Source of the DNA: DASQDN01 sp035630195
GTDB lineage: Bacteria > Acidobacteriota > Terriglobia > Bryobacterales > Bryobacteraceae
Length of the DNA stretch: 15,211 nt
Reading direction: 5' to 3'
Assembly: GCA_035630195.1 (NCBI GenBank)
Contig: DASQLD010000033.1
Location: 1-15,211, forward strand
In this document: positions 7,006-14,096 of the stretch, piece by piece
How the letters are laid out: each line of letters opens with the position of its first letter
Numbering within the stretch: the stretch's first letter is position 1
Position numbers and translations under genes: made by a program
The notes under the pieces: generated by a model
What the model saw: only the letters and a program-made list of their open reading frames with translations
Database searches by the model: none
Told to the model about the DNA's origin: nothing

Positions 7006-9426
7006 ATGCTGTACTGTTTCTTGTTCATTTTGCTGGCAGCGTCTGCGTCGGCAAAGACTATCGAGCTGAAGATCTATCCGCCGGAAGTACGCTTCCATGC
7101 GGGCAGCGAAGGCCAGAAGGTGTTAGTCGTCGCCACCGATGAGGAAGGTGTCAGTCGTGAAGTCACCTCGGAAGTGAGCTTCCAGGTGAAGGGCGCATCG
7201 GTGGGGACCAATCACACCGTCAAAGGGACCCAACCGGGAACTGGAACTTTGCGTGCCAGCTTCGACGGCCTCTCTGCCGAAGTGGCGGTGGAAGTTCTCA
7301 AGGAGCGGCCTCATGAGCTGAGCTTCATCAACGACATCGTTCCCATCTTTACGCGCACCGATTGCGCCAACTCCAACTGTCATGGATCGATTCGCGGTCA
7401 GAAGGGCTTCAAGCTTTCGCTCTTCGGCAGCGATCCCGATGTGGACTTCGACGCGATTACCAAAAACGCAGAAGGGAAGCGCATCGACAAGGCGAATCCG
7501 GCGAACAGCCTGGTTCTTCGCAAGCCGTCCTTTCAAGAAGCGCATGGCGGCGGACAGCGCTTCAAAGTCGGATCCGATGATTACAACCTGCTTCTTGACT
7601 GGCTGAAGCGCGGCACGCCGTATGATGCTCCCGGGCAGGCGCGACTACGTTCGCTGGCGGTTTACCCATCGAACTGGCGCATGGTCGGAGTGGGGTCGCA
7701 AGTCCAGCTAGTTGCCGTCGGCGAGTACAACGACGGTTCCGTACGAGACCTGACTAGCTCCGTTGCTTTTCGTTCCAACATAGGCGCGATAGCTTCTGTG
7801 AAACCAGGGGGATTGGTGACTGCGGAGCAGAGTGGAGAAACCGCCGTAATGGCGCGAACGCTGGGCCGTGCCGCGGCGGTCCGCGTGATTGTCGTGAAGG
7901 ACAGGCCCCTAAAGGATTACCCCGTAGTGGCGGAAAACAACTTCATCGACAGGTACGTGTTCGCCAAACTCCGGACCGTCAACGTGATCCCCTCCCCGCT
8001 CTCCACCGACGAAGAGTTTCTCCGGCGTGTATATCTCGACACCGTCGGCGCCGCTCCCACGATCGCCGAGGCGCGTGCTTTCCTCGACTCGAAAGATCCG
8101 AAAAAGCGCAGCAAGCTTATCGATCAGTTGCTAGAGCGTACTGAGCGAGCCGACCTGTGGGCCATGCGCTTCTCCGATATGTATCGCGCCGGATACAACG
8201 AAGCGGGCCAGAAGGGAGGCGGCCAATATGGGCGATGGTTCCGCGATCAGATTCGGAAGGACGTTCCGTATGACGAGATGGTGCGTAACATGCTCGTCAG
8301 TCAGGGACGGCATGATTTCGAAGGCGTCTCGAATTTCTATTTTGTGAGCCGTGAGATCACACCGGAAGAATCCGGTGTAAACGTTAGCCAGTTGCTGCTG
8401 GGCTTGCAGATCGAATGCGCGCGCTGTCACAACCATCCTTTCGAAAAGTGGAAGCAGGACGATTTCTATGGATTCGCCGCCTTCTTTTCCCGCGTAGGCC
8501 GGAAAGATATGTACCTCAATAATCACAACGCTACTTATCTCAAGGAAACCGGCGAGGTACTGCACCCGAAGACAAAAAAGCCGGTGACACCGAAGTATCT
8601 CGATGGCGATTTCGAGCCCGAGGCGCCCGGCCAGGATGTGCGGGAGAAACTGGCCAAATGGGTGACGGCGCCGAATAATCCCTATTTCGCCCGGGCCAGT
8701 GTGAACCGTTTCTGGAAGTTCATCATGGGCCGCGGACTGGTAGAGCAGGTGGACGATTTTCGTGTGACGAATCCTCCCACCAACGACGAGTTACTGGATG
8801 CGCTGGCGAAGGAGTTCGTTGCCGGTGGATACAGCATCAAGAAGCTGGAGCGAGCAGTTCTCAATTCCCGCACGTATCAGCTTTCCTCGGTTCCCAACGG
8901 TACGAATCGCGATGACCAGGTGAACTACTCGCACTTTCTGGTGCGTCGGCTGATGTCCGAACAGATCGCCGATACCATGGCACAGGTCACCGGCATCCCA
9001 CTGAAATACCCAACACAGCCTCTCGGAAAACGCGCCATGAGCATTCCCGTGCTCAACTTCGGAAAACCCGATTACATGATGAAAGTGTTCGGACGGAATG
9101 ATCTACGGGAGGTCATCTGCGAGCGTGACACGAAGCCCAGCGTCGCCCAAGTGATGCATCTGGTATCGGGCGAGACCATCCAGAAACAGATCACCTCCAA
9201 AGACGGAAACCTCGACGCCTGGCTGGCCGATTCGAGTGTCACGGATCGCCAGATTGTCGAGAACATCTATCTGGCTGCACTGACTCGAAAGCCCGGGGAG
9301 GATGAAGTTGCCGCCGCTTTGGCTCCGCTGGCATCAGGCGATCGAAGTCCGGAGGCGCGGCGCAAGACATTCGAGGACCTGCTTTGGACGGCCTTCAACT
9401 CAAAGGAATTTCTCTTCCATCATTAG
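7006..9426 (+). CDS. Cytochrome-like DUF1549/DUF1553 secreted protein
   Basis: This 806-residue exported protein is of the Planctomycete-type cytochrome family. In order it has a signal peptide (1-16, cleaved near ASASA), an Ig/BIG2-like domain (about 18-98), and a cytochrome-like domain (about 104-205) with the unusual C-X4-CH motif Cys120/Cys125/His126 followed by GFKLSLFGSDPD. A second BIG2-like domain follows (about 213-298). DUF1549 (about 310-497) includes a classical CxxCH motif at Cys471/Cys474/His475 in CARCHNHPFEKW, and DUF1553 (about 545-800) closes the protein with NRFW and the RRLMSEQIADT segment. Heme binding is expected from family knowledge but not proven. Genes of this class almost always sit next to a DUF1501 gene, as here 12 bp downstream. 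The biochemical function of the pair is not established; a periplasmic oxidoreductive or hydrolytic role in polymer use is the usual guess. Confidence 0.93.
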   Translation: MLYCFLFILLAASASAKTIELKIYPPEVRFHAGSEGQKVLVVATDEEGVSREVTSEVSFQVKGASVGTNHTVKGTQPGTGTLRASFDGLSAEVAVEVLKERPHELSFINDIVPIFTRTDCANSNCHGSIRGQKGFKLSLFGSDPDVDFDAITKNAEGKRIDKANPANSLVLRKPSFQEAHGGGQRFKVGSDDYNLLLDWLKRGTPYDAPGQARLRSLAVYPSNWRMVGVGSQVQLVAVGEYNDGSVRDLTSSVAFRSNIGAIASVKPGGLVTAEQSGETAVMARTLGRAAAVRVIVVKDRPLKDYPVVAENNFIDRYVFAKLRTVNVIPSPLSTDEEFLRRVYLDTVGAAPTIAEARAFLDSKDPKKRSKLIDQLLERTERADLWAMRFSDMYRAGYNEAGQKGGGQYGRWFRDQIRKDVPYDEMVRNMLVSQGRHDFEGVSNFYFVSREITPEESGVNVSQLLLGLQIECARCHNHPFEKWKQDDFYGFAAFFSRVGRKDMYLNNHNATYLKETGEVLHPKTKKPVTPKYLDGDFEPEAPGQDVREKLAKWVTAPNNPYFARASVNRFWKFIMGRGLVEQVDDFRVTNPPTNDELLDALAKEFVAGGYSIKKLERAVLNSRTYQLSSVPNGTNRDDQVNYSHFLVRRLMSEQIADTMAQVTGIPLKYPTQPLGKRAMSIPVLNFGKPDYMMKVFGRNDLREVICERDTKPSVAQVMHLVSGETIQKQITSKDGNLDAWLADSSVTDRQIVENIYLAALTRKPGEDEVAAALAPLASGDRSPEARRKTFEDLLWTAFNSKEFLFHH

Positions 9427-9430
9427 AGGA
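9426..9430 (+). promoter_or_regulatory. Shine-Dalgarno GAGGA
   Basis: GAGGA, inside a purine run that overlaps the last base of the upstream stop, lies 8 nt before the ATG at 9439. It supports that start, which also gives an intact twin-arginine signal. Confidence 0.6.
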
Positions 9431-9438
9431 AAAGCACG

Positions 9439-10728
9439 ATGTACGATTTCGACCGGCGCTCATTCATCAAAATTGGCTCGATCGCTGCGTTTCACTGGCT
9501 GACGCTGGGCGATGCGCTCGCGGCACAGGCGCAGGCGGAGACGAAGAAGGGTGACGATATTTCCGTCATCCATCTGTTCCTGACGGGCGGCATGAGCCAG
9601 ATGGACACCTTCGATCCCAAGCCGAACTCGAAGCCGGAGCATCGCAGTCAGTTCAAACCCATTCCGACGAGCGTTCCCGGATTGAAGATCACAGAGCATC
9701 TTCCCAGCTCGGCGAAGCTTGCTCACAAATACACGGTCATCCGATCGATGACGCACAAGACGCCGGTCCATGTTCCAGCATGCGGCTTGATTCTCAGCGG
9801 CCACCTGCCGCTGTCGAGTATCACGCATCCGTGTGTCGGATCGGTAGTGAGCAAGGAACTGGGCCCGCGCAACGAACTGCCGAGCTTCGTGTCAGTCCCC
9901 GGTTCGACTGGCTATTGGGAGAGCGCAGGATATCTGGAGCCCCGCTTCAATCCATTCGACGCCGGCAATCCGAATGCGCCGAAGTATCAGGTGCGCGATC
10001 TGGAGTTACCGCTCGGGGTCGACTGGGCGCGTATGGATCGCCGCCGTTCGCTGCTGAAGCTGGCCGATGACAAGTTTCGTCAATACGATTCACAGAACCT
10101 GATCGAGAACATGAACTCGTACTATCAGACGGCGTTCGGGCTCATGCAATCGGAACGCGCCAAGAAGGCGTTTCTGATCGGAGAAGAATCCGAGAAGCTA
10201 CGCGACCAGTACGGACGCACCTCATTAGGGCAGGGGGCTTTGCTGGCTCGCCGCCTTGTCGAGTCGGGAGTCCGCTATGTCACCATCACTCGCGGCTTCA
10301 ATACCTGGGATCACCACAGCAACATCTTCCCTTCCCTCAGCGAGACATTCCTGCCTGAGTTGGACGCTGCGTTTACGGCGCTGATTGAAGATCTGGAATC
10401 CCGCGGCATGCTTCAGAAAACGTTGCTCATCGTGACCGGGGAGTTTGGACGAACTCCGGAGATTAACAATCTCGCCGGACGCGATCACTGGGCCAATGCG
10501 TTCTCGATGTGTCTGGCAGGGGCAGGGGTACCCGGAGGACAGGTGTGGGGCGAGACCGATGAAAATGGCGCGTACGTAACGAAAGATCCGGTTGAGATAC
10601 CGGACTTTACGGCGACTATTTTCGACAAACTCGGCATCGATTATCGCAAGGAGTATGTGAATCCATTGGGTCGGCCGACCAAACTTTCGGCCGATGGCGC
10701 TAAGCCCCTGAAGTTCCTTTACTCGTGA
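9439..10728 (+). CDS. DUF1501 family protein, Tat-exported
   Basis: This 429-residue protein of the DUF1501 family belongs to the alkaline phosphatase/sulfatase-like superfamily. Its N-terminus is a twin-arginine signal, DRRSFIKIG (5-13), then a hydrophobic stretch ending at DALA (25-28), so it should be exported folded. Conserved family motifs follow: LFLTGGMSQMDTFDPKP (46-62), NTWDHHSN (288-295), GEFGRTP (334-340) and GRDHW (347-351). The Asp and His residues in these motifs are the probable metal ligands. The canonical sulfatase CxPxR formylglycine motif is absent, so arylsulfatase activity should not be assumed. It follows the DUF1549/DUF1553 partner by 12 bp, the standard arrangement of this pair. 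Its stop overlaps the start of the esterase gene. Export as a cofactor-bound or pre-assembled protein is inferred from the Tat signal; the reaction is unknown. Confidence 0.93.
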   Translation: MYDFDRRSFIKIGSIAAFHWLTLGDALAAQAQAETKKGDDISVIHLFLTGGMSQMDTFDPKPNSKPEHRSQFKPIPTSVPGLKITEHLPSSAKLAHKYTVIRSMTHKTPVHVPACGLILSGHLPLSSITHPCVGSVVSKELGPRNELPSFVSVPGSTGYWESAGYLEPRFNPFDAGNPNAPKYQVRDLELPLGVDWARMDRRRSLLKLADDKFRQYDSQNLIENMNSYYQTAFGLMQSERAKKAFLIGEESEKLRDQYGRTSLGQGALLARRLVESGVRYVTITRGFNTWDHHSNIFPSLSETFLPELDAAFTALIEDLESRGMLQKTLLIVTGEFGRTPEINNLAGRDHWANAFSMCLAGAGVPGGQVWGETDENGAYVTKDPVEIPDFTATIFDKLGIDYRKEYVNPLGRPTKLSADGAKPLKFLYS

Positions 10729-11609
10729 TGCGCGCGGTCCTGCTGACCCTGATCACGTTGCCGCTGCTGCTCGCGGAGCGTCAGCCGTTGACATTCGACA
10801 TCACTTGGGTCAACCCACCGGCGAACCGCACCGCCGGTGTTCAGCATCGTGTTCTGCACAGCAGGGCGATGCAGCGGGATGTGGGCTACAACATCTGGCT
10901 GCCTAGTGACTACGAAAGCTCAGGGCGCCGTTATCCGGTGATCTATTGGCTGCATGGATCGGGTGGCAATGAATCATCCAGCCTGTGGGTCGCGGAAGAG
11001 TATCAGAAGGCGACGCGCACAGAAGGCGTTGAGGCCGCGTTGATCGTTTTCCCGAACGGAGGTCGCAAGACGGAGTATCGCGACTGGCAGTCGCAGAACG
11101 TTCAGCCGGAAACGATGATCATCCGCGAATTGATTCCCCACATCGATGAGACTTTCCGCACGATTGCTACACCGGAAGGACGGAGCATCGAAGGTATGTC
11201 GATGGGCGCCAACGGCGCGCTCAAGCTGGCCTTCAAGTATCCGGAGTTATTCCGTTCCGTGGTGGCGTACGCTGGTTCCTACAAACGTCTGCCGCTCGAC
11301 GGATATTTCCCGAGCGTCGCTCCGGAGCAGCAAGCCTGGATCGCAAAGCTCAGCCAGTGGTATTCGGCGGATGATGACGTGTTCGAACTGGCTCATAAGA
11401 ACTCGGCCCGGCTTGGCGAGTTGCGGATTCGTTTTGTGGCCGGTACGAAGGATATTGCGCTGGGAGACGCCGAGGCCCTCCATCCATGGCTCGGCGCGCG
11501 CGGCATTCCTCACGAGTACGAGATCCTGCTTGGAGTTGGCCACGACGCCCGGGCATACTATCGACGTTCCGGGTTGTCGGGGTTCCGATTTCATTTCGTC
11601 AAGCCCTGA
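10728..11609 (+). CDS. Secreted alpha/beta-hydrolase, feruloyl-esterase/FrmB-like
   Basis: This protein of about 293 residues belongs to the esterase D/FrmB-like family, which includes feruloyl and acetyl-xylan esterases and S-formylglutathione hydrolase. A signal peptide (RAVLLTLITLPLLLA) indicates export. The fold markers are YWLHGSGGN near residue 73 (oxyanion hole), the nucleophile elbow GMSMG with Ser158, Asp242 in AGTKD, and His272 in GVGHDA, giving a complete Ser-Asp-His triad. I take the ATG at 10728, which shares one base with the DUF1501 stop (TGATG). A GTG at 10725 in the same frame gives one more residue and a 4 bp overlap; no good ribosome site separates them. As the last gene of the operon it would remove ester-linked groups from a substrate in the periplasm or outside. 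Peptide or carbohydrate ester specificity cannot be told from sequence. Confidence 0.9.
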   Translation: MRAVLLTLITLPLLLAERQPLTFDITWVNPPANRTAGVQHRVLHSRAMQRDVGYNIWLPSDYESSGRRYPVIYWLHGSGGNESSSLWVAEEYQKATRTEGVEAALIVFPNGGRKTEYRDWQSQNVQPETMIIRELIPHIDETFRTIATPEGRSIEGMSMGANGALKLAFKYPELFRSVVAYAGSYKRLPLDGYFPSVAPEQQAWIAKLSQWYSADDDVFELAHKNSARLGELRIRFVAGTKDIALGDAEALHPWLGARGIPHEYEILLGVGHDARAYYRRSGLSGFRFHFVKP

Positions 11610-11742
11610 TTTCCGAGTGTTGTGTTAGAAATTCCTTCCAGGTCGTCTTTCACGCGAGTGCTCGATTACACCCGATCTCATCGCGCTGCCGTACAACCGC
11701 TGCCTACTCCGGCCGCTCACGAATCTAGTCCCACGGAAGCGG
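11610..11742 (+). other. Convergent intergenic region, no clear terminator
   Basis: This 133 bp gap separates the two convergent gene groups. The only inverted repeat noticed is the small CGAG-TG-CTCG at 11655-11664, too short and without a T-run on either strand. No intrinsic terminator or small gene is supported, so termination may be Rho-dependent. Confidence 0.55.
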
Positions 11743-12594
11743 TTAACGCGGCTGAATTCCAAGAATCGCTAACGTGTCGCGGTGGAACATTTCTTCTATG
11801 CGATCTGTGTTGAGTCTGGGCAGGTGGGTACCCTCCAGCATTTCGTTCAGCTTCCGGATATCCGTAATGCTTGCATCGACGGTAGTGAACGGATAATCGC
11901 TGCCAAACAAGACTTTGTTCCAGACGCCATACTCTTGCACCAGCATCAACGAATGGTAAAGCTGAAACGGTCGATAATGCAGTGCCGAGCAATCGGCATA
12001 CACATTCGGGTGCTTGCGAATGACGACCGCGCTTTCGCCTTCGTACGGATGACTCAGGTGGGCCATGATGATCTTCACGTCAGGAAAGCGGATGGCGACG
12101 TCATCGAGAAGCCGCGGTAGGGTGCAATCCAGAGGAGCTTTGTCGATGAATGTAGTTCCGGTGTGCAGCAGCACGGGAAGTCCATGCTTGGTGGCATATT
12201 TCCATAGATCGTCGAGTTCGCGGTCGTTCGGCTTGAAGCCTGCGTACATCGAAAGCAGCTTTATCCCCTGAAGCTTCAGATCCTGGTGACCCTCGATCAA
12301 TTCGTCGCGCCAACCTTCCACCGTTGGATCCACGGACAGGAACCCTATCAAGCGGTCGGGATGTTGGGATACGTACTCCGCCACTTCGCGATCCGGCACC
12401 CACAGGCCGGACAGCTTGGCCTTACCGCCGAATACTACGGTGTAGTCGCAGGCAGTGGCCCCTGCCCGATATTCGTCAAAGCGAACGGTGAGGTCCACTT
12501 CGACGCCATTCCGGGCGCGCTTTGACTGGAATACGAAGTCTTCTGAGAAATGATCCGGATACCGGAAATAGTGGCTGTGAACGTCGACGATCAA
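11743..12594 (-). CDS. Amidohydrolase family TIM-barrel hydrolase (ACMSD-like)
   Basis: This 283-residue metal-dependent hydrolase is of the amidohydrolase-2 type, which includes ACMSD-like decarboxylases and lactone or amide hydrolases. The TIM-barrel ligands are in the expected order: His6 and His8 in DVHSHYF, Lys112 in QGIKLL, His144 in LLHTG, His179 in MAHLSHP, and Asp233 in FGSDYP. No signal peptide is seen, so it is likely cytoplasmic. The TTG start is supported by AGGAG 5 nt upstream and by the motif sitting at the extreme N-terminus, normal for the family. It starts 8 bp after the D-aminoacylase stop and is the last gene of the minus-strand unit. It could act on a small ring or carboxylated product released by the two upstream enzymes. 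Decarboxylase and hydrolase members cannot be separated by eye. Confidence 0.9.
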   Translation of the reverse strand: MIVDVHSHYFRYPDHFSEDFVFQSKRARNGVEVDLTVRFDEYRAGATACDYTVVFGGKAKLSGLWVPDREVAEYVSQHPDRLIGFLSVDPTVEGWRDELIEGHQDLKLQGIKLLSMYAGFKPNDRELDDLWKYATKHGLPVLLHTGTTFIDKAPLDCTLPRLLDDVAIRFPDVKIIMAHLSHPYEGESAVVIRKHPNVYADCSALHYRPFQLYHSLMLVQEYGVWNKVLFGSDYPFTTVDASITDIRKLNEMLEGTHLPRLNTDRIEEMFHRDTLAILGIQPR

Positions 12595-12599
12595 GGTTG

Positions 12600-12604
12600 C
12601 TCCT
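12600..12604 (-). promoter_or_regulatory. Shine-Dalgarno AGGAG fixing a TTG start
   Basis: Read on the minus strand, AGGAG lies 5 nt before the TTG at 12594. It overlaps the stop codon of the D-aminoacylase gene (TAGGAG). This decides in favour of the TTG start and suggests coupled translation. Confidence 0.7.
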
Positions 12605-14096
12605 ATGTGATTTGTTTGCCGTTTCGAAAGACGGCCGTGATACCGACGGGACCGATTGCAGGGTCTTCATACGTTGCGCGAGCGGCGATGCGCTGCGGGT
12701 CGAAAACGACGAGGTCTGCCGCGTAGCCGGCTTGCAGCCGCCCTCTATGCGTCATGTCGAAGCGCCGCGCCGGCTTATCCGTAACCTTGTGAATGGCCTG
12801 TGCCAGGTTGAGCCAACGTTTTTCCCGGACGATTTCGCCTAAGAGACACGGGAACGTTCCGTACAGGCGCGGGTGCGGACGGCCCTTCACATAGAAGCCG
12901 TCACTGATGATGCTGCACAGCGGATGACTGAGGAGCTTCCGCAAGTTCGTTTCGCTCTGGTTGAAAGAGAGAATGTTCACTTGCGCGTTCTCTTCGATAA
13001 GCAGGTCGAGCGCCGCCCCAATGCCGCTTTGGCCTCGTTCCTGCGCGACTTCATGGATGGTCTTACCGATAAGGGACCGGTCCTGTTGGGATCCAACGGA
13101 AGAAATGAAGATGTCAGACCATTGTTGTGCCATCGCCTTGACGGTCTCGTCTTCTATGCGCTTCCGTTCTTCGTGATTCTTGAGTAACGCCAGCAATGCC
13201 GATAGGCCGTTCTCGAGCGCTTGTTGCGGCAACAGTTGCGTGAGTACCGTGCTTCCTGCGAGATAGGGATAGCTATCGAACTCAACATCGATTCCCTTGT
13301 GCCGAGCTTCCTCAATCATTTCCAGTGCCCGATCCTGCTTGTCCCAGTTCCCTCGTCCAACGGTCTGGAGATGGGATATTTGCAGGCGACAGCAGCTTTC
13401 CCGAGCCAAATCCAACTGCTCTTCGATGGATTCGAGAAGGTCGTGCGAGTAGCTGCGCATGTGCGTCGCATGTGTTTTCCCGTACCGGGCCACCACGCGC
13501 AGCAGCTTCACAAGCTCTTCTCGGGGCGCACTGGAGCCTGGCGCGTACATCAGGCCGGTAGACAATCCGGCTGATCCGTCAGAAAGACACTCGTGAAGAA
13601 AGCCTTCCATCCGATCAATGTCATTGTTAGCCGCGACGCGTAAAGTACCATGCCCCACAAGAGATAAAACGTTGACGAGTGTTGCGCGGCGCTGTACGTC
13701 ATCGAGGTAGTCCCGCGCTCGCTCCCAACCCCAGGCGCCCTCACCACAGAGGATGCCGTTTGCAAAGTTGTGCAGCGCAGTACGATCGCGGAACGGATAA
13801 GGTGAAAAGCCGCAGTTGCCAACAACTTCCGTCGTAACGCCTTGATTAGTTTTTGCGCGATCGTTGGCGAGAACTTGCAGATCCGAATGGCTATGGATAT
13901 CGATGAAGCCGGGAGCTATGATCTGATCGGAACAGTCGATTACATGCGCGTCCGGTACTTGGTGCTGTCGCTCGATTGAGGCAATACGATCTCCGGATAT
14001 GAGTATTTCGCCGGCATAGGGATCCCGTCCGGTTCCGTCAATCAGGATGCCGTTGCGCAGGAGAATCAGGCTGTGGGTTTGTCCGGGGTAAGCCAC
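12603..14096 (-). CDS. N-acyl-D-amino-acid deacylase (D-aminoacylase) family
   Basis: This 497-residue zinc amidohydrolase is predicted to split N-acyl-D-amino acids into a carboxylate and a free D-amino acid. The order of metal residues matches the D-aminoacylase family: His68 and His70 in DIHSHSD, Cys95 in VGNCGFS (the bridging cysteine typical of this group), His212 in ATHMR, His242 in ISHLQ, and Asp399 in SDGFY. Other signatures are TGLMYAPG (180-187), DSYPYLAGST (274-283), and PHPRLYGTF (407-415), with AADLVVFDP (459-467) from the small beta domain that closes the protein. Length fits the family (about 480-530). No signal peptide is visible. The GTG at 14096 overlaps the upstream peptidase gene by 31 bp and has no good ribosome site; a shorter start near 14069, next to the upstream stop, is possible. 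Related dihydropyrimidinase or deacetylase activity cannot be excluded. Confidence 0.92.
   Translation of the reverse strand: MAYPGQTHSLILLRNGILIDGTGRDPYAGEILISGDRIASIERQHQVPDAHVIDCSDQIIAPGFIDIHSHSDLQVLANDRAKTNQGVTTEVVGNCGFSPYPFRDRTALHNFANGILCGEGAWGWERARDYLDDVQRRATLVNVLSLVGHGTLRVAANNDIDRMEGFLHECLSDGSAGLSTGLMYAPGSSAPREELVKLLRVVARYGKTHATHMRSYSHDLLESIEEQLDLARESCCRLQISHLQTVGRGNWDKQDRALEMIEEARHKGIDVEFDSYPYLAGSTVLTQLLPQQALENGLSALLALLKNHEERKRIEDETVKAMAQQWSDIFISSVGSQQDRSLIGKTIHEVAQERGQSGIGAALDLLIEENAQVNILSFNQSETNLRKLLSHPLCSIISDGFYVKGRPHPRLYGTFPCLLGEIVREKRWLNLAQAIHKVTDKPARRFDMTHRGRLQAGYAADLVVFDPQRIAARATYEDPAIGPVGITAVFRNGKQIT

Noticed and set aside
9439..10728. Calling the DUF1501 protein a sulfatase
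   Set aside because: The CxPxR formylglycine motif required for type I sulfatases is absent.
11655..11664. CGAG-TG-CTCG inverted repeat as a bidirectional terminator
   Set aside because: The stem is only 4 bp with a 2 nt loop and there is no T-run on either side.
11486..11813. Short plus-strand frames reaching into the convergent gap
   Set aside because: They start inside the esterase gene or lack a ribosome site, have unusual composition and end within the amidohydrolase gene.
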